From Alphaproteobacteria bacterium (lineage in GTDB: Bacteria > Pseudomonadota > Alphaproteobacteria > Rhizobiales > JAJFHR01): 63,884 nucleotides of DNA. Below the pieces are notes generated by a model that saw only the letters and a list, made by a program, of their open reading frames with translations, searched no databases and was not told the origin of the DNA. Both the position numbers and the translations under genes were made by a program. This document shows positions 46,521 through 55,408 of this stretch, piece after piece. Location of the stretch: NCBI GenBank assembly GCA_024278055.1, contig JAJRTY010000115.1, positions 1 to 63,884 of the forward strand, read 5' to 3'. The first letter of the stretch is position 1. Each line of letters opens with the position of its first letter.

Positions 46521-47441
46521 TTAATCGTCGCGTGACCACTTAAACGCTACTTCATCCAGTGCCACGCCCGCCTGTGCGGTTTCGGCCTGTGGCAACACAT
46601 CCATGCTTGGCCACAGGCCGGTTGACAGGCTGTCGCGATAGCCGCTGGCCAGTCCGCGTTCATTCATCGCTTTGATGGAAGGAGAGGGATCGTAGGTTAG
46701 GCTGCGTATCTGCACATCTATACACCCATGGTTGTCTTCCAGAATGGCATACCAGACGCGGGCGGTGCCATCATTTGCCGGGATACCGATAGCGCCCGCA
46801 TTCAACCATAATCGAGACGACAGAACTTGTGCAAAGGCGATGCCGCTGTGGCCGGTTATCATACCGTCAACTCCGGCAGCTTCCATTTGTGCCAGTTTGT
46901 CATCAGCAGATGATGATGCAAAGATGAATTCATTTATCGATGCTGTACCAGCATGGGTGGCGAGCAATTTGCGCCGGCCGATCTCAACGAAAACCTGACG
47001 CGGCAGGCTTGCCATCCAGCGGCACTGAGCCGGGCTTACTTCTCCACTGGCAAAATTGAACCACTGGACCGACAGTACTTCGCATTGGGTGCCGGCATCA
47101 AACCCGCAGCCGCAATTGTCTTTATTCGCCGATAGCGCTTCTTCACAATTGCCCATGATCACCTCAATGCCGCTGGCAGCGATCAGATCAAGGGTTTCAG
47201 CCGGTTCACCGCAATAAGCAATCACATCACCGGTACACAGGATTTCTTCTGTTTCAAAACCCAGGCGCCTGGCTTGTGCCAACATCGCTCGTGTTGCGGC
47301 AAGATTACTATAAGGCCCGCCAAACACCAGCAGCCGGTCGCATGTCATGGTGACCGGGGCGGGGGAGGCATATTTGAATGCGGCGGGAAAATCCTGTGTG
47401 GTCAATTTCAAATCCGGTTGAAGCAATAAATCGGCGATCAT
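46521..47441 (-). CDS. Metallophosphoesterase (YfcE/MJ0936-like)
   Basis: 306 residues with a calcineurin-like fold. Metal-binding motifs are LCTGDVIAYCG, IMGNCEEAL (GNCE), LATHAGTAS and ITGHSGIAF. The first motif, usually DxH, reads VFGGPYSN, as in a subset that lacks the first pair. Start at 47441 (MIADLLLQ), with GGAG 8 bp upstream; a longer frame to 47579 is open but atypical. Confidence 0.82.
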   Translation of the reverse strand: MIADLLLQPDLKLTTQDFPAAFKYASPAPVTMTCDRLLVFGGPYSNLAATRAMLAQARRLGFETEEILCTGDVIAYCGEPAETLDLIAASGIEVIMGNCEEALSANKDNCGCGFDAGTQCEVLSVQWFNFASGEVSPAQCRWMASLPRQVFVEIGRRKLLATHAGTASINEFIFASSSADDKLAQMEAAGVDGMITGHSGIAFAQVLSSRLWLNAGAIGIPANDGTARVWYAILEDNHGCIDVQIRSLTYDPSPSIKAMNERGLASGYRDSLSTGLWPSMDVLPQAETAQAGVALDEVAFKWSRDD

Positions 47442-47652
47442 ACACAACACTCCAGCAGTTACCACAAAAGAGAGGTCACAATGTCCTGAGCAGCCGTGAT
47501 TCCCACCGTTTATACCCATGTGGCCATCATCTGGTAGGATTGCGGGGGATGAGGCGGTGAGTTGAAGGACTTTTTGCACCCTTTAAACTGTTGGAAAATA
47601 ATAAGAAAAAGTTGCGTAATAAAAATAAATTACATAATACGTAAAAAATCTA

Positions 47653-47680
47653 TTGACATCGTCACGGTATTAGTTATACA
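47653..47680 (+). promoter_or_regulatory. Sigma-70-type promoter candidate for the GTA cluster
   Basis: TTGACA (47653-47658) and TATACA (47675-47680) are separated by 16 bp, in a 260-bp intergenic region just before the small terminase. It is the only good consensus match before the cluster. GTA transcription in Rhodobacter is controlled by GafA and CtrA; I see no clear CtrA site here. Confidence 0.5.
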
Positions 47681-47701
47681 AGTAGGTACAGTCAGAAAAT
47701 T

Positions 47702-48250
47702 GTGAGCGGCGCCAAGCTCCTCCAAACACTCAACAGTCAGATTTATATGAAAAACAACGGTCAGGTGGATTGGGCCGCTGTTCGGCATGCGTATTGCGCG
47801 GGCGATCAAACGGTTGCGGAAATTTGTCAACACTGCGGAATAACCAAAGCCGGGTTGTATTATCGCCGCAGAATAGAAAACTGGCCACACCGTAACAACA
47901 TGTCGGCAACGGCTGAGAAAACGACAAAGCAAATTCATAAAAACAAGATCGAGCGGCTTTACGCGCTGCTGGATCATTTGATGAAGGAGATTGAAATGGA
48001 ATCTTCGAGCACAACCGGTGACGAAGGAGTTGCCAGGTCAGGAACGGCAGACCGCGAACGTTCTGCCAGAACCCTGTCATCGTTGATCAGAAGTTTTGAG
48101 AAGATAAAAGAACTTGAAGCCGAAGAGCTGCTGGAAACCCGGGAAACGAATAATGATAGTATAAATGAAGCAGACGAAAAAGACGCTGAAGCGCTCCGCA
48201 ACACCTTATACGAAAAAATTGAAAAACTCGTACAGGCAGAGAACACTTAA
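47702..48250 (+). CDS. GTA small terminase (g1-like)
   Basis: 182 residues. An N-terminal helix-turn-helix (VDWAAVRHAYCAGDQTVAEICQHCGITKAG) that should recognise DNA ends, then a long charged coiled coil (residues about 90-180). Position just before TerL and this layout fit RcGTA g1. The GTG at 47702 has a poor ribosome site; ATG at 47747 (MKNNGQVD) is an alternative. Confidence 0.8.
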   Translation: MSGAKLLQTLNSQIYMKNNGQVDWAAVRHAYCAGDQTVAEICQHCGITKAGLYYRRRIENWPHRNNMSATAEKTTKQIHKNKIERLYALLDHLMKEIEMESSSTTGDEGVARSGTADRERSARTLSSLIRSFEKIKELEAEELLETRETNNDSINEADEKDAEALRNTLYEKIEKLVQAENT

Positions 48251-49538
48251 AACATTCATCGATGGATTAAATAAACAACAACTCGATTTTCACAATAACT
48301 GGTGGGAACTATGGGCACGCGAAGATCAATTGCCGCCAAAAACAGATGCCCAGGGCAACCCCTGGTTGACGTGGCTCATTTTAGGTGGGCGAGGGGCAGG
48401 CAAAACCCGTGCCGGTGCGGAATGGGTAAGATCCCTGGCACAGGCACCTAAGGCATCTTACGAGGGCACCCATCGCAAAATCGCCCTGATCGCCGAAACT
48501 TTCAGTGATGCCCGCGAGGTTATGGTGGATGGTGTTTCGGGCATTCTTGCCGTGCATCCCTCAGACCAGCGCCCAATTTACGAGACAACCCGGCGCAGGC
48601 TGGTGTGGCCAAACGGCGCGATTGCCCAGTTGTTTTCCGCCGAAGACCCTGAAAGTCTGCGTGGACCTCAGTTTAGTGCCGCCTGGTGTGATGAACTCTG
48701 CAAATGGCGCTATGGCGAAGCGGCCTGGGACATGTTGCAATTTGGTTTGAGATTGGGAAAAAATCCGCAACAGGTCGTCACCACAACACCGCGGCCCATG
48801 CCGCTGCTCAAACGCATTATGGGTGCGAAAACCACGGTAATTTCGCGTGCCTCAACACACGCCAATGCTGCAAACCTGGCACCGGGATTTTTGCAAACCG
48901 TTGTCGGTCGTTATGAAGGAACCCGGCTGGGGCGGCAGGAAATAGATGCTGAAATTCTTGAGGACAATCCCAATGCCCTGTGGCAGCGCGATGTCATCGA
49001 CCAGTTCAGGGTAAGAATGTGCCCGCAATTGACCCGCATCATCGTTGCCATTGACCCGCCGGTCTCCAGTACCCGGCGCTCGGATGCCTGCGGCATCATC
49101 TGTGCGGGTATTGATGATCTCGGCCATGGGTTTGTGCTCAAAGATGAAACCTGCCATGCGGTAAGACCACTGGAATGGGCGAGGATAGCTTTGCGCACAT
49201 ACCATGAATTTGAAGCCGATGCGCTGGTGGCTGAAGTCAATCAGGGTGGTGACATGGTCAAAACCATCATCGCCCAGGTAGACGCGGGCGTGCCGGTAAA
49301 ATCCGTGCATGCCACCCGCGGCAAATGGGTGCGCGCTGAACCGGTGGCAGCTCTTTATGCGCAAGGCAGAGTTCATCATGTGGGTGCTTTGGCGCAACTG
49401 GAAGACCAGATGTGCGATCTCACCGGCGATGGCAAATCAGGCGGGCGCAGTCCCGACCGGGTCGATGCACTGGTCTGGGCACTGACAGAATTAATGCTGG
49501 CCCGCGAAGCCGGCCCACCGCGCATACGCGAATTTTAA
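48165..49538 (+). CDS. GTA large terminase (g2)
   Basis: 457 residues. ATPase motor and nuclease that packages DNA into capsids. Walker A in LILGGRGAGKTRAGAEWV; Walker B region AAWCDELCKW; nuclease carboxylates in IVAIDPPVSS and VAEVNQGGDMV, and PDRVDALVWAL at the C-terminus. The usual GTA TerL length. The start overlaps g1 by 86 bp; no other start occurs before the conserved part except within the first 30 codons. Confidence 0.93.
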   Translation: MKQTKKTLKRSATPYTKKLKNSYRQRTLKTFIDGLNKQQLDFHNNWWELWAREDQLPPKTDAQGNPWLTWLILGGRGAGKTRAGAEWVRSLAQAPKASYEGTHRKIALIAETFSDAREVMVDGVSGILAVHPSDQRPIYETTRRRLVWPNGAIAQLFSAEDPESLRGPQFSAAWCDELCKWRYGEAAWDMLQFGLRLGKNPQQVVTTTPRPMPLLKRIMGAKTTVISRASTHANAANLAPGFLQTVVGRYEGTRLGRQEIDAEILEDNPNALWQRDVIDQFRVRMCPQLTRIIVAIDPPVSSTRRSDACGIICAGIDDLGHGFVLKDETCHAVRPLEWARIALRTYHEFEADALVAEVNQGGDMVKTIIAQVDAGVPVKSVHATRGKWVRAEPVAALYAQGRVHHVGALAQLEDQMCDLTGDGKSGGRSPDRVDALVWALTELMLAREAGPPRIREF

Positions 49539-49563
49539 CGCTTTAACAATCAGGGACAAAACC

Positions 49564-50781
49564 ATGTTCTCACCTCTAAAAGATCTCAAGCGATTGCTTC
49601 ACCTGGAAACACCTCCGCTTGAGGCAAAAAAAAGTGCCACCGGTGGCATTTTAGCTATGTATCATCATGGCCAGCCGATGTGGACGCCACGCGATTATGC
49701 CTCGTTGGCGCGCGAAGGTTACGCCAGAAATGCTATAGCCTATCGCTGTGTGCGCATGATTGCGGAAGCCGCAGCTTCGGTACCGTGGCTGATCTATGAT
49801 GACGGTCGCGAACTGGATACCCACCCGTTACTTCAGCTTTTATCCGCACCCAACCCCAATCAGGGCGGGGCCGAATTCATGGAGGACTGGTACGGATATT
49901 TACAGATCTCCGGCAACTCCTATCTCGAAGCCGTAAGCGTGGCAGGCGAGGTCAAGGAACTTTACGCCCTGCGCCCCGACCGCATGAAAGTCGTTCCCGG
50001 CCCCAACGGCTGGCCCCAGGCTTACGAATATACGGTAGGTGATCGCACGGGTAGATTTGACAACGACGGCGATGACAAGGCTGGCGCAATTTTGCACATG
50101 GCGCTGTTTCATCCCACCAATGATTATTACGGCATGAGCCCGCTGGAAGTTGCTGCCATCGCCATTGATATTCACAATGCTGCGGGCTCGTGGAATAAAT
50201 CACTGCTGGATAATTCAGCCCGGCCTTCCGGTGCCCTTGTCTTCAAAGGAGCGGGGGGTGCCAACAACCTCACCGAAGATCAGTTCGAGCGCCTTAAAGC
50301 TGAGCTTGAAAACACCTATCAGGGAGCAGCCAATGCCGGGCGGCCTTTGTTGCTCGAAGGCGGGCTCGACTGGAAATCCATGGGGCTCAGCCCCAAGGAC
50401 ATGGACTTTATCGAGGCCAAACATGTGGCGGCGCGTGAGATCGCTCTGGCCTTTGGGGTGCCGCCAATGTTGCTGGGTATTCCCGGCGACAATACATTTT
50501 CCAATTATCAGGAGGCCAATAAAACCTTCTGGCGTCAGACGGTTATCCCGCTGGTTGGCAAAACCGCAAAATCGCTGACCCGGTGGTTGCGCCCGCACTT
50601 CGGCTCTGAAATCCGGCTTTGGTACGACCTTGATCAGATTGATGCGCTGCATGTGGAGCGCGAAGCGAAATGGACCCGGATTGGGGCCGCCAACTTCCTC
50701 ACCGTCAATGAAAAACGTGCCAGCGTTGGTTATGGGCCCGTCAAGGGTGGCGATAAACCACCCACCGTATCAACCCTGTGA
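49564..50781 (+). CDS. GTA portal protein (g3, HK97 family)
   Basis: 405 residues. HK97-type portal with RNAIAYRCVRMIAEAAASVPW, FMEDWYGYLQISGNSYLEAV, LALRPDRM-like stretch (LYALRPDRMKVVPG) and FGVPPMLLGIPGDNTFSNYQEANKTFW. Forms the ring through which DNA passes. Its stop overlaps the g3.5 start as GTGA. Confidence 0.95.
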   Translation: MFSPLKDLKRLLHLETPPLEAKKSATGGILAMYHHGQPMWTPRDYASLAREGYARNAIAYRCVRMIAEAAASVPWLIYDDGRELDTHPLLQLLSAPNPNQGGAEFMEDWYGYLQISGNSYLEAVSVAGEVKELYALRPDRMKVVPGPNGWPQAYEYTVGDRTGRFDNDGDDKAGAILHMALFHPTNDYYGMSPLEVAAIAIDIHNAAGSWNKSLLDNSARPSGALVFKGAGGANNLTEDQFERLKAELENTYQGAANAGRPLLLEGGLDWKSMGLSPKDMDFIEAKHVAAREIALAFGVPPMLLGIPGDNTFSNYQEANKTFWRQTVIPLVGKTAKSLTRWLRPHFGSEIRLWYDLDQIDALHVEREAKWTRIGAANFLTVNEKRASVGYGPVKGGDKPPTVSTL

Positions 50782-50969
50782 CGGAACTCACTCAAACCTT
50801 CATCGCCAAGGGTGATCTGGCTCACCTGGCCCTGTTTTTGTGGGCAAGTTCATCTTCGGCCCTGCTGGTCTGGTCCCTGCGTGAACTGGTGCGGGCCAAT
50901 TGCCGCTTCAATGATTTTGTCGCTGAGATTACGCGACTGAACAGCTATTTATCCGGGAGATTATCATGA
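50778..50969 (+). CDS. GTA g3.5-like small membrane protein
   Basis: 63 residues with one hydrophobic helix (about 14-30: LALFLWASSSSALLVWSLRE). Sits between portal and protease genes as g3.5 does in RcGTA. GTG start overlapping the portal stop and ATGA overlap with the next short frame. Role unknown. Confidence 0.75.
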   Translation: MTELTQTFIAKGDLAHLALFLWASSSSALLVWSLRELVRANCRFNDFVAEITRLNSYLSGRLS

Positions 50970-51139
50970 TTTCTACCTTGTATTTGAAAACCTCAAGATG
51001 GGCTTTCAGGCCGTGGCTGAAGCCCGCTGGCGATTACGTGACAACGTTCCGGGTTTTCACTGAACTGATTGAAAAATCATGTGAAAAACCTTCGCGAAGC
51101 TCAAGTGCGGACGCCTACACACACAGGACCATGCAATGA
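50966..51139 (+). CDS. 57-residue frame coupled to both neighbours in the GTA cluster
   Basis: The ATG at 50966 overlaps the g3.5 stop (ATGA), and its TGA at 51137-51139 overlaps the protease ATG at 51136 (ATGA), so translation could pass through it. The product is basic (MISTLYLKTSRWAFRPWLKP at the start) with no clear membrane helix. I know of no counterpart in the Rhodobacter cluster. It may be a real small protein or only a means of coupling. Confidence 0.55.
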   Translation: MISTLYLKTSRWAFRPWLKPAGDYVTTFRVFTELIEKSCEKPSRSSSADAYTHRTMQ

Positions 51140-51672
51140 ACTTTGAAATCAAAAGCATACATGCCGATGGCACCTTTGAAGGCTTCGCTTCACTGTTCGG
51201 GCAAGAAGACCTTGGCCGCGATGTAATTGAACCCGGCGCCTTTAGCGAAAGTCTTGTCAATCGCGGCACCAGCGGCATCAAAATGCTGCTGCAACATGAT
51301 CCCAACCAGCCCATAGGCGTGTGGGAAGAATTACAGGAAATGCCGCGCGGTCTTTATGCGCGTGGAAAACTGATGATGGATGTGGCGCGTGCCCGCGAAG
51401 TCCTGAGCCTGATGATGGCCGGGGCTCTCGATGGTCTATCCATTGGTTTTCGCACCATCAAGGCGCGCAAAAGTGACAATGGTGCCGTGCGCCATATAGA
51501 AAAAGTGGATTTGTGGGAAATCTCCGTGGTGACTTTCCCCATGCAACCCCTGGCCCGGGTAAGCGCCGTCAAAAAGCACGGCAATTTATGTGAAATCGAT
51601 GACAGTGCTTTGACGCGCAAGGTTTTACAGGCCGCCAAAATGTTCAAGACCTCAACCCCGAAAGGAAAGTAA
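51136..51672 (+). CDS. GTA prohead protease (g4, HK97 family)
   Basis: 178 residues. Prohead protease that removes the capsid delta domain. Conserved segments are GYASLFGQED-like (EGFASLFGQEDLGRDVIEPGA, shown here from residue 13), MLLQHDPNQPIG with the catalytic His, and ALDGLSIGFRT with the catalytic Ser. The stop and the capsid ATG overlap by one base (TAATG). Confidence 0.93.
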   Translation: MNFEIKSIHADGTFEGFASLFGQEDLGRDVIEPGAFSESLVNRGTSGIKMLLQHDPNQPIGVWEELQEMPRGLYARGKLMMDVARAREVLSLMMAGALDGLSIGFRTIKARKSDNGAVRHIEKVDLWEISVVTFPMQPLARVSAVKKHGNLCEIDDSALTRKVLQAAKMFKTSTPKGK

Positions 51673-52945
51673 TGAAAACCGAACGAAAAGCCGCATCGCC
51701 CGAAAACAAGGCGCTGACCCCTGGCGGTAAAAACCACCAGCTCAATTCAGCCGTCGATGAATTCATGCATTCATTTGACAGCTTCAAACAGGCCAATGAC
51801 GAACGCCTGGGACAGATTGAAAAGCGCATGTCTGCGGATGTGATCACCGTTGAAAAAGTTGATCGCATCAATGCAGCCCTTGATACTCAAAACAACTTCT
51901 CGACGAACTCAGTTTGATGTCGAGCCGCCCGCACCTTTCCGGTGAACAAACCGGTCCGCGCAGTCACGCCACCCTGCAACATAAATCTGCCTGGGACAGC
52001 TACATGCGTAAAGGTGAAAACACCAACCTGCGCCAACTGGAAGAAAAAGCGCTATCCATTCAGGTGGATGCCGACGGTGGCTATCTGGTGCCGGAAGAAA
52101 CCGAACGTGAAATTTCACGCGCACTTTCTGATGCTTCTCCCATCCGCGCAATCTCCGGTGTGCGTCAGGTCAGCTCATCCGTCTACAAAAAGCCATACAC
52201 GCTGACTGGTCCGGCAACCGGCTGGGTGGGTGAAACCGATCTGCGCCCTGAAACCAACTCGCCAACGCTTGCCGAAATGCAGTTTCCAACCATGGAGCTC
52301 TATGCCATGCCGGCTGCCACCTCAGCACTTCTTGATGACAGTGCGGTCAGCATCGACCAGTGGATTGCCGAGGAAATTCAGATTGCCTTTGCCGAACAGG
52401 AAGGCACTGCCTTCGTCAACGGCGATGGCGTCAACAAACCACGCGGGTTTCTCGACTATAACAAGGTCGATAATGGCGCGTGGAGCTGGGGCAATATCGG
52501 CTATACGGTCACCGGTGCGTTGGGCGCGTTTGCAGCCACCAGTCCCGGTGATGGTCTGATTGACCTGATTTATTCGGTCAAATCCGGCTACCGCGCCAAC
52601 GCCCACCTGGTCATGAACCGGGCAACCCAGGCTGAAGTTCGCAAGCTTAAAGACGTCGATGGCAACTATCTGTGGCAGCCGGGTATTCAGGTTGGCGCAC
52701 CGGCAACGCTTTTGAACATCGCTATTGCGGAATCAGAAGACATGCCCGACATCGCCACCGATGCTTATGCCATTGCCTATGGCGATTTCAACCGGGGTTA
52801 TCTCATTGTTGATCGTATCGGCGTGCGGGTTTTGCGCGATCCTTACAGCTCCAAACCCTATGTGCTGTTCTACACCACCAAGCGTGTTGGCGGTGGCGTT
52901 CAAAACTTTGAAGCTATCAAGCTTTTGAAATTCGGCACTGCATAA
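51672..52945 (+). pseudogene. GTA major capsid protein (g5, HK97 family) split by a -1 frameshift
   Basis: The first frame (51672-51917) gives the delta domain up to INAALDTQ, then stops at TGA. The second frame, open from 51914, carries the mature capsid, including GGYLVPEETEREISRAL, MELYAMPAATSALLDDS and GTAFVNGDGVNKPRGFLDY, and ends at 52945. The run AAAA at 51889-51892 is one A short of joining them: with a fifth A the protein reads TQKQLLDELSLMSSRPHL, as expected for the family. Either an indel error, a decayed gene, or separate scaffold and capsid products, since an ATG at 51917 could start the latter. Confidence 0.85.
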
Positions 52946-52951
52946 TTTCTC

Positions 52952-53007
52952 CCTGAAACTTGACAGATGGTCTCGGCCTTCAAGCCGGGCCATCTGTTCT
53001 TTTCAGG
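52952..53007 (+). terminator. Terminator after the capsid gene
   Basis: CCTGAAA pairs with TTTCAGG outside and ACAGATGG with CCATCTGT inside, with a further CGGC/GCCG stem and a T-rich TTCTTTT. Located 7 bp after the capsid stop. It may lower transcription of the connector and tail genes relative to the abundant capsid. Confidence 0.75.
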
Positions 53008-53052
53008 TCGCACAATACCAACAGCATCGACGTTTGAAAGATAGTTTTCACT

Positions 53053-53132
53053 CGTCATGCCGGCGAAATCCGGTATCCAGGCGGCAGAGCATGAACCTTG
53101 AGCACTGGTTACCGGCTTTCGCCGGTATGACG
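53053..53132. repeat. REP-like imperfect palindrome in the GTA cluster
   Basis: 28-base arms (53053-53080 and 53105-53132), CGTCAT.CCGGCGAAA.CCGGTA.CCAG, with three mismatches around a 24-base spacer. This is the widespread type of intergenic palindrome beginning CGTCAT, found dispersed in many proteobacterial genomes. It is the only copy I see in the window. Confidence 0.8.
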
Positions 53133-53189
53133 GGAAGATGGATCAAACCTCACCGCTACTGGCACAATTCCAAAACGGAGATGAACAAA

Positions 53190-53768
53190 ATGACGGCTGT
53201 CCTGATCACCGGACCGGCGGTTGAGCCCGTGTCCCTAACCGAAGCCAAAGCGCATTTGCGAGTGGATGGCACAGATGAAGACACTCTTGTCTCCAGCCTG
53301 ATTGCGGCTGCCCGTATCCATATGGAGGCATATACACATCGTGTTTTCATAACCCAGACATGGTCAATCTATCTCGATAAATGGCCGCAGGACCAACCGC
53401 TGGCATTACCGATTTCACCGGTGCAGTCGGTGACAGCCATCAATATCTATGATGAAGACGATGGTTTCGTCGCCGCTGATCCGGTCAGTTATGTGGTCGA
53501 TGCGGCATCCTCTCGCCCGCGTATCCTGTGGCGTGGGACCGGTGTGCCGCCACGTCCCGGTCGCGCACTCAATGGCATTGAAATTATTGTCAACGCCGGC
53601 TACGGCAATGATGGCGCCCAGGTGCCTCAACCCATACGTCAGGCCATCTTGATGCTGGTCGCCCAGTGGTTTGAACACCGTGAGCCTCCCACATTGAACG
53701 GGCCAGATAATGCCATGCCCGCCGCTGTCGCCTCGCTGCTGCACGGTTACCTTCCGGTGCGATTATGA
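53190..53768 (+). CDS. GTA head-tail connector (g6)
   Basis: 192 residues of the gp6-like connector family: VSLTEAKAHLRVDGTDEDTLV near the N-terminus, AARIHMEAYTHR, and FRWRGT-like region (RILWRGTGVPP), ending QAILMLVAQWFEHREP. Forms the adaptor ring under the portal. Start at 53190 with GGAG 9 bp upstream; a longer frame opens in the REP element. ATGA overlap with the next gene. Confidence 0.88.
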   Translation: MTAVLITGPAVEPVSLTEAKAHLRVDGTDEDTLVSSLIAAARIHMEAYTHRVFITQTWSIYLDKWPQDQPLALPISPVQSVTAINIYDEDDGFVAADPVSYVVDAASSRPRILWRGTGVPPRPGRALNGIEIIVNAGYGNDGAQVPQPIRQAILMLVAQWFEHREPPTLNGPDNAMPAAVASLLHGYLPVRL

Positions 53769-54088
53769 GAGCGGGAGAACTGCGCAGCCGACTGGCGGTT
53801 GAAAGCCCGCAACGTGTCTCCGATGGTGCCGGTGGTGCTGTCACCAGCTGGCTGGAAACTGCCACTGTCTGGGCCAACGTCACGCCAATCTCGGCGCGCG
53901 AACAACGATCAGCCGAACAACGCGCTGAAAAAGTGACACACAGAATAACCCTGCGCTATCGCAATGACATTGATGCCACCATGCGCTTTACCGGCGACGG
54001 GCGGATCTTTGATATCGAAGCCATCATCAATGAGGCCGAGCGCGACCAATGGCTGGTGTGTTACTGCGTCGAAGGAACGACGGCGTGA
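53765..54088 (+). CDS. GTA head closure/stopper protein (g7)
   Basis: 107 residues of the SPP1 gp16-like head-closure family: GELRSRLAVESPQRVSDGAGG, TVWANVTPISAREQRSAEQ and the terminal DIEAIINEAERDQWLVCYC. Seals the capsid after packaging. Stop overlaps the next GTG as GTGA. Confidence 0.87.
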   Translation: MRAGELRSRLAVESPQRVSDGAGGAVTSWLETATVWANVTPISAREQRSAEQRAEKVTHRITLRYRNDIDATMRFTGDGRIFDIEAIINEAERDQWLVCYCVEGTTA

Positions 54089-54477
54089 CGGTGAAGCTGA
54101 CCATTAAAGGCCTTGGGAGGTTTAAGAAAAACCTGTCGAACCTTGCCCAATTGCAGGGTTTTGATAGTGAACTTGAACGCTCGGCACAGGAGATTGCGGC
54201 AACGGCAGCGCAAAACCTGAGCCGCATGGGCGCAGAAAAACCGGGCGGGAAAATAGCTTCCTCGCTTACCGTAAAATCAGGCGACCGGGAATTTTCAAAG
54301 GTAATTGGTAGCGATCTCAAATACGCAGGCTTCGTTGAATTTGGAACCTTGCGCACGCCACCAAAACCCTGGCTCAGCTCAGCGCTGGCAACCGAAAAAC
54401 CGGCCCTCAAAAACCGGATAAGCAATCTATTGCTAACAACCGCCACTTTAAACACAGGTGCGAGAAACAACCCATGA
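54085..54477 (+). CDS. HK97 gp10-like tail component in the GTA cluster
   Basis: 130 residues. LTIKGLGRFKKNLSNL at the start, then FVEFGTLRTPPKPWLSSAL, the HK97 gp10 signature. The Rhodobacter cluster has no separate gene of this type between g7 and g8, but several phages and some alphaproteobacterial clusters do. GTG start at 54085 (MTVKLTI) overlaps the g7 stop; ATGA overlap with g8. Confidence 0.82.
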   Translation: MTVKLTIKGLGRFKKNLSNLAQLQGFDSELERSAQEIAATAAQNLSRMGAEKPGGKIASSLTVKSGDREFSKVIGSDLKYAGFVEFGTLRTPPKPWLSSALATEKPALKNRISNLLLTTATLNTGARNNP

Positions 54478-54884
54478 CCCATCCCCCCGGCCTGTCGCTG
54501 CAACAGGCAATTTTCACGGCATTATCCGGCTCAACCGCTCTGGTCAATTATCTTGGCGGTGCAAAGATCTTTGACGATATTCCCAAACAAACCCAGTTTC
54601 CCTATGTCACCATCGGCCAGTCCTCTATGGTTGACTGGAGTACGGCCACCGACCAGGGCCGTGAGCACCTGTTTCGCATACATGTGTGGTCACGCTATAG
54701 CGGTGGCACCGAAGCCCAGTTGATTGCCGAAGAAATTATTCAGGTGTTGCATGATGCAGCCCTCGTTTTGCAGGATAATATTCTGGTCAACCTGCGTTTT
54801 TTAAGCACCGATATCCTGCGCGATCGCGATGGCAAAACCCATCACAATATTTTGAGATTTCGCGCCGTAACCGAGCCGGTTTAA
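54474..54884 (+). CDS. GTA tail terminator (g8, DUF3168)
   Basis: 136 residues. DUF3168 family: IFDDIPKQTQFPYVTIGQSS, LFRIHVWSRYSGG and IIQVLHDAALVLQ. Caps the tail tube at its junction with the head. The 106 bp after its stop hold only the g9 ribosome binding site. Confidence 0.9.
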   Translation: MTHPPGLSLQQAIFTALSGSTALVNYLGGAKIFDDIPKQTQFPYVTIGQSSMVDWSTATDQGREHLFRIHVWSRYSGGTEAQLIAEEIIQVLHDAALVLQDNILVNLRFLSTDILRDRDGKTHHNILRFRAVTEPV

Positions 54885-54990
54885 GCCGAGCCGGTGCGGA
54901 GAACAGGGCAACTTCTGTTCGATTCCAATTTGTCCGGTCGCGTTTTAACCAATCAAAAACCATTCATTCATAATCCAAGGAGAGATTGCC

Positions 54991-55404
54991 ATGGCAGCTC
55001 AAAAGGGCAAGGACCTGTTGTTGAAAATCAAGCCGTCCGGCGCAGGCGTATTTACCACCGTTGCCGGTATCCGTTCGAACCGCATCAGTTTCAACAGCGA
55101 AACCGTGGATACAACCCACGCCGAATCCATTGGCCAGTGGCGAGAACTTCTCGCCGGAGCCGGCGTGCGCAGTGCCGGCGTCAGCGGCAGCGGTATTTTT
55201 AAAGATCAAACCGCCGACAGCGATATTCAAACCGCATTCTTTAATGGCGACATTCTCGACTGGCAGATTGTCATCCCGGCTTTTGGCACAATTGAAGGAC
55301 TGTTCCAGATTTCCAGCCTGGAATACACCGGGCAATACAATGGTGAAATGACCTACGAGATTGCTCTGGAATCTGCCGGCGCTCTTACTTTCACTGGAGT
55401 TTAG
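54991..55404 (+). CDS. GTA tail tube protein (g9)
   Basis: 137 residues, phage major tail protein family: KGKDLLLKIKPSG, VAGIRSNRISFNSETVDTTHAES, then ISSLEYTGQYNGEMTYEIALES. Polymerises into the tail tube. AAGGAGAG 7 bp upstream of the ATG is one of the strongest sites in the cluster, fitting an abundant protein. Ends TAG. Confidence 0.92.
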   Translation: MAAQKGKDLLLKIKPSGAGVFTTVAGIRSNRISFNSETVDTTHAESIGQWRELLAGAGVRSAGVSGSGIFKDQTADSDIQTAFFNGDILDWQIVIPAFGTIEGLFQISSLEYTGQYNGEMTYEIALESAGALTFTGV

Positions 55405-55408
55405 AGAA

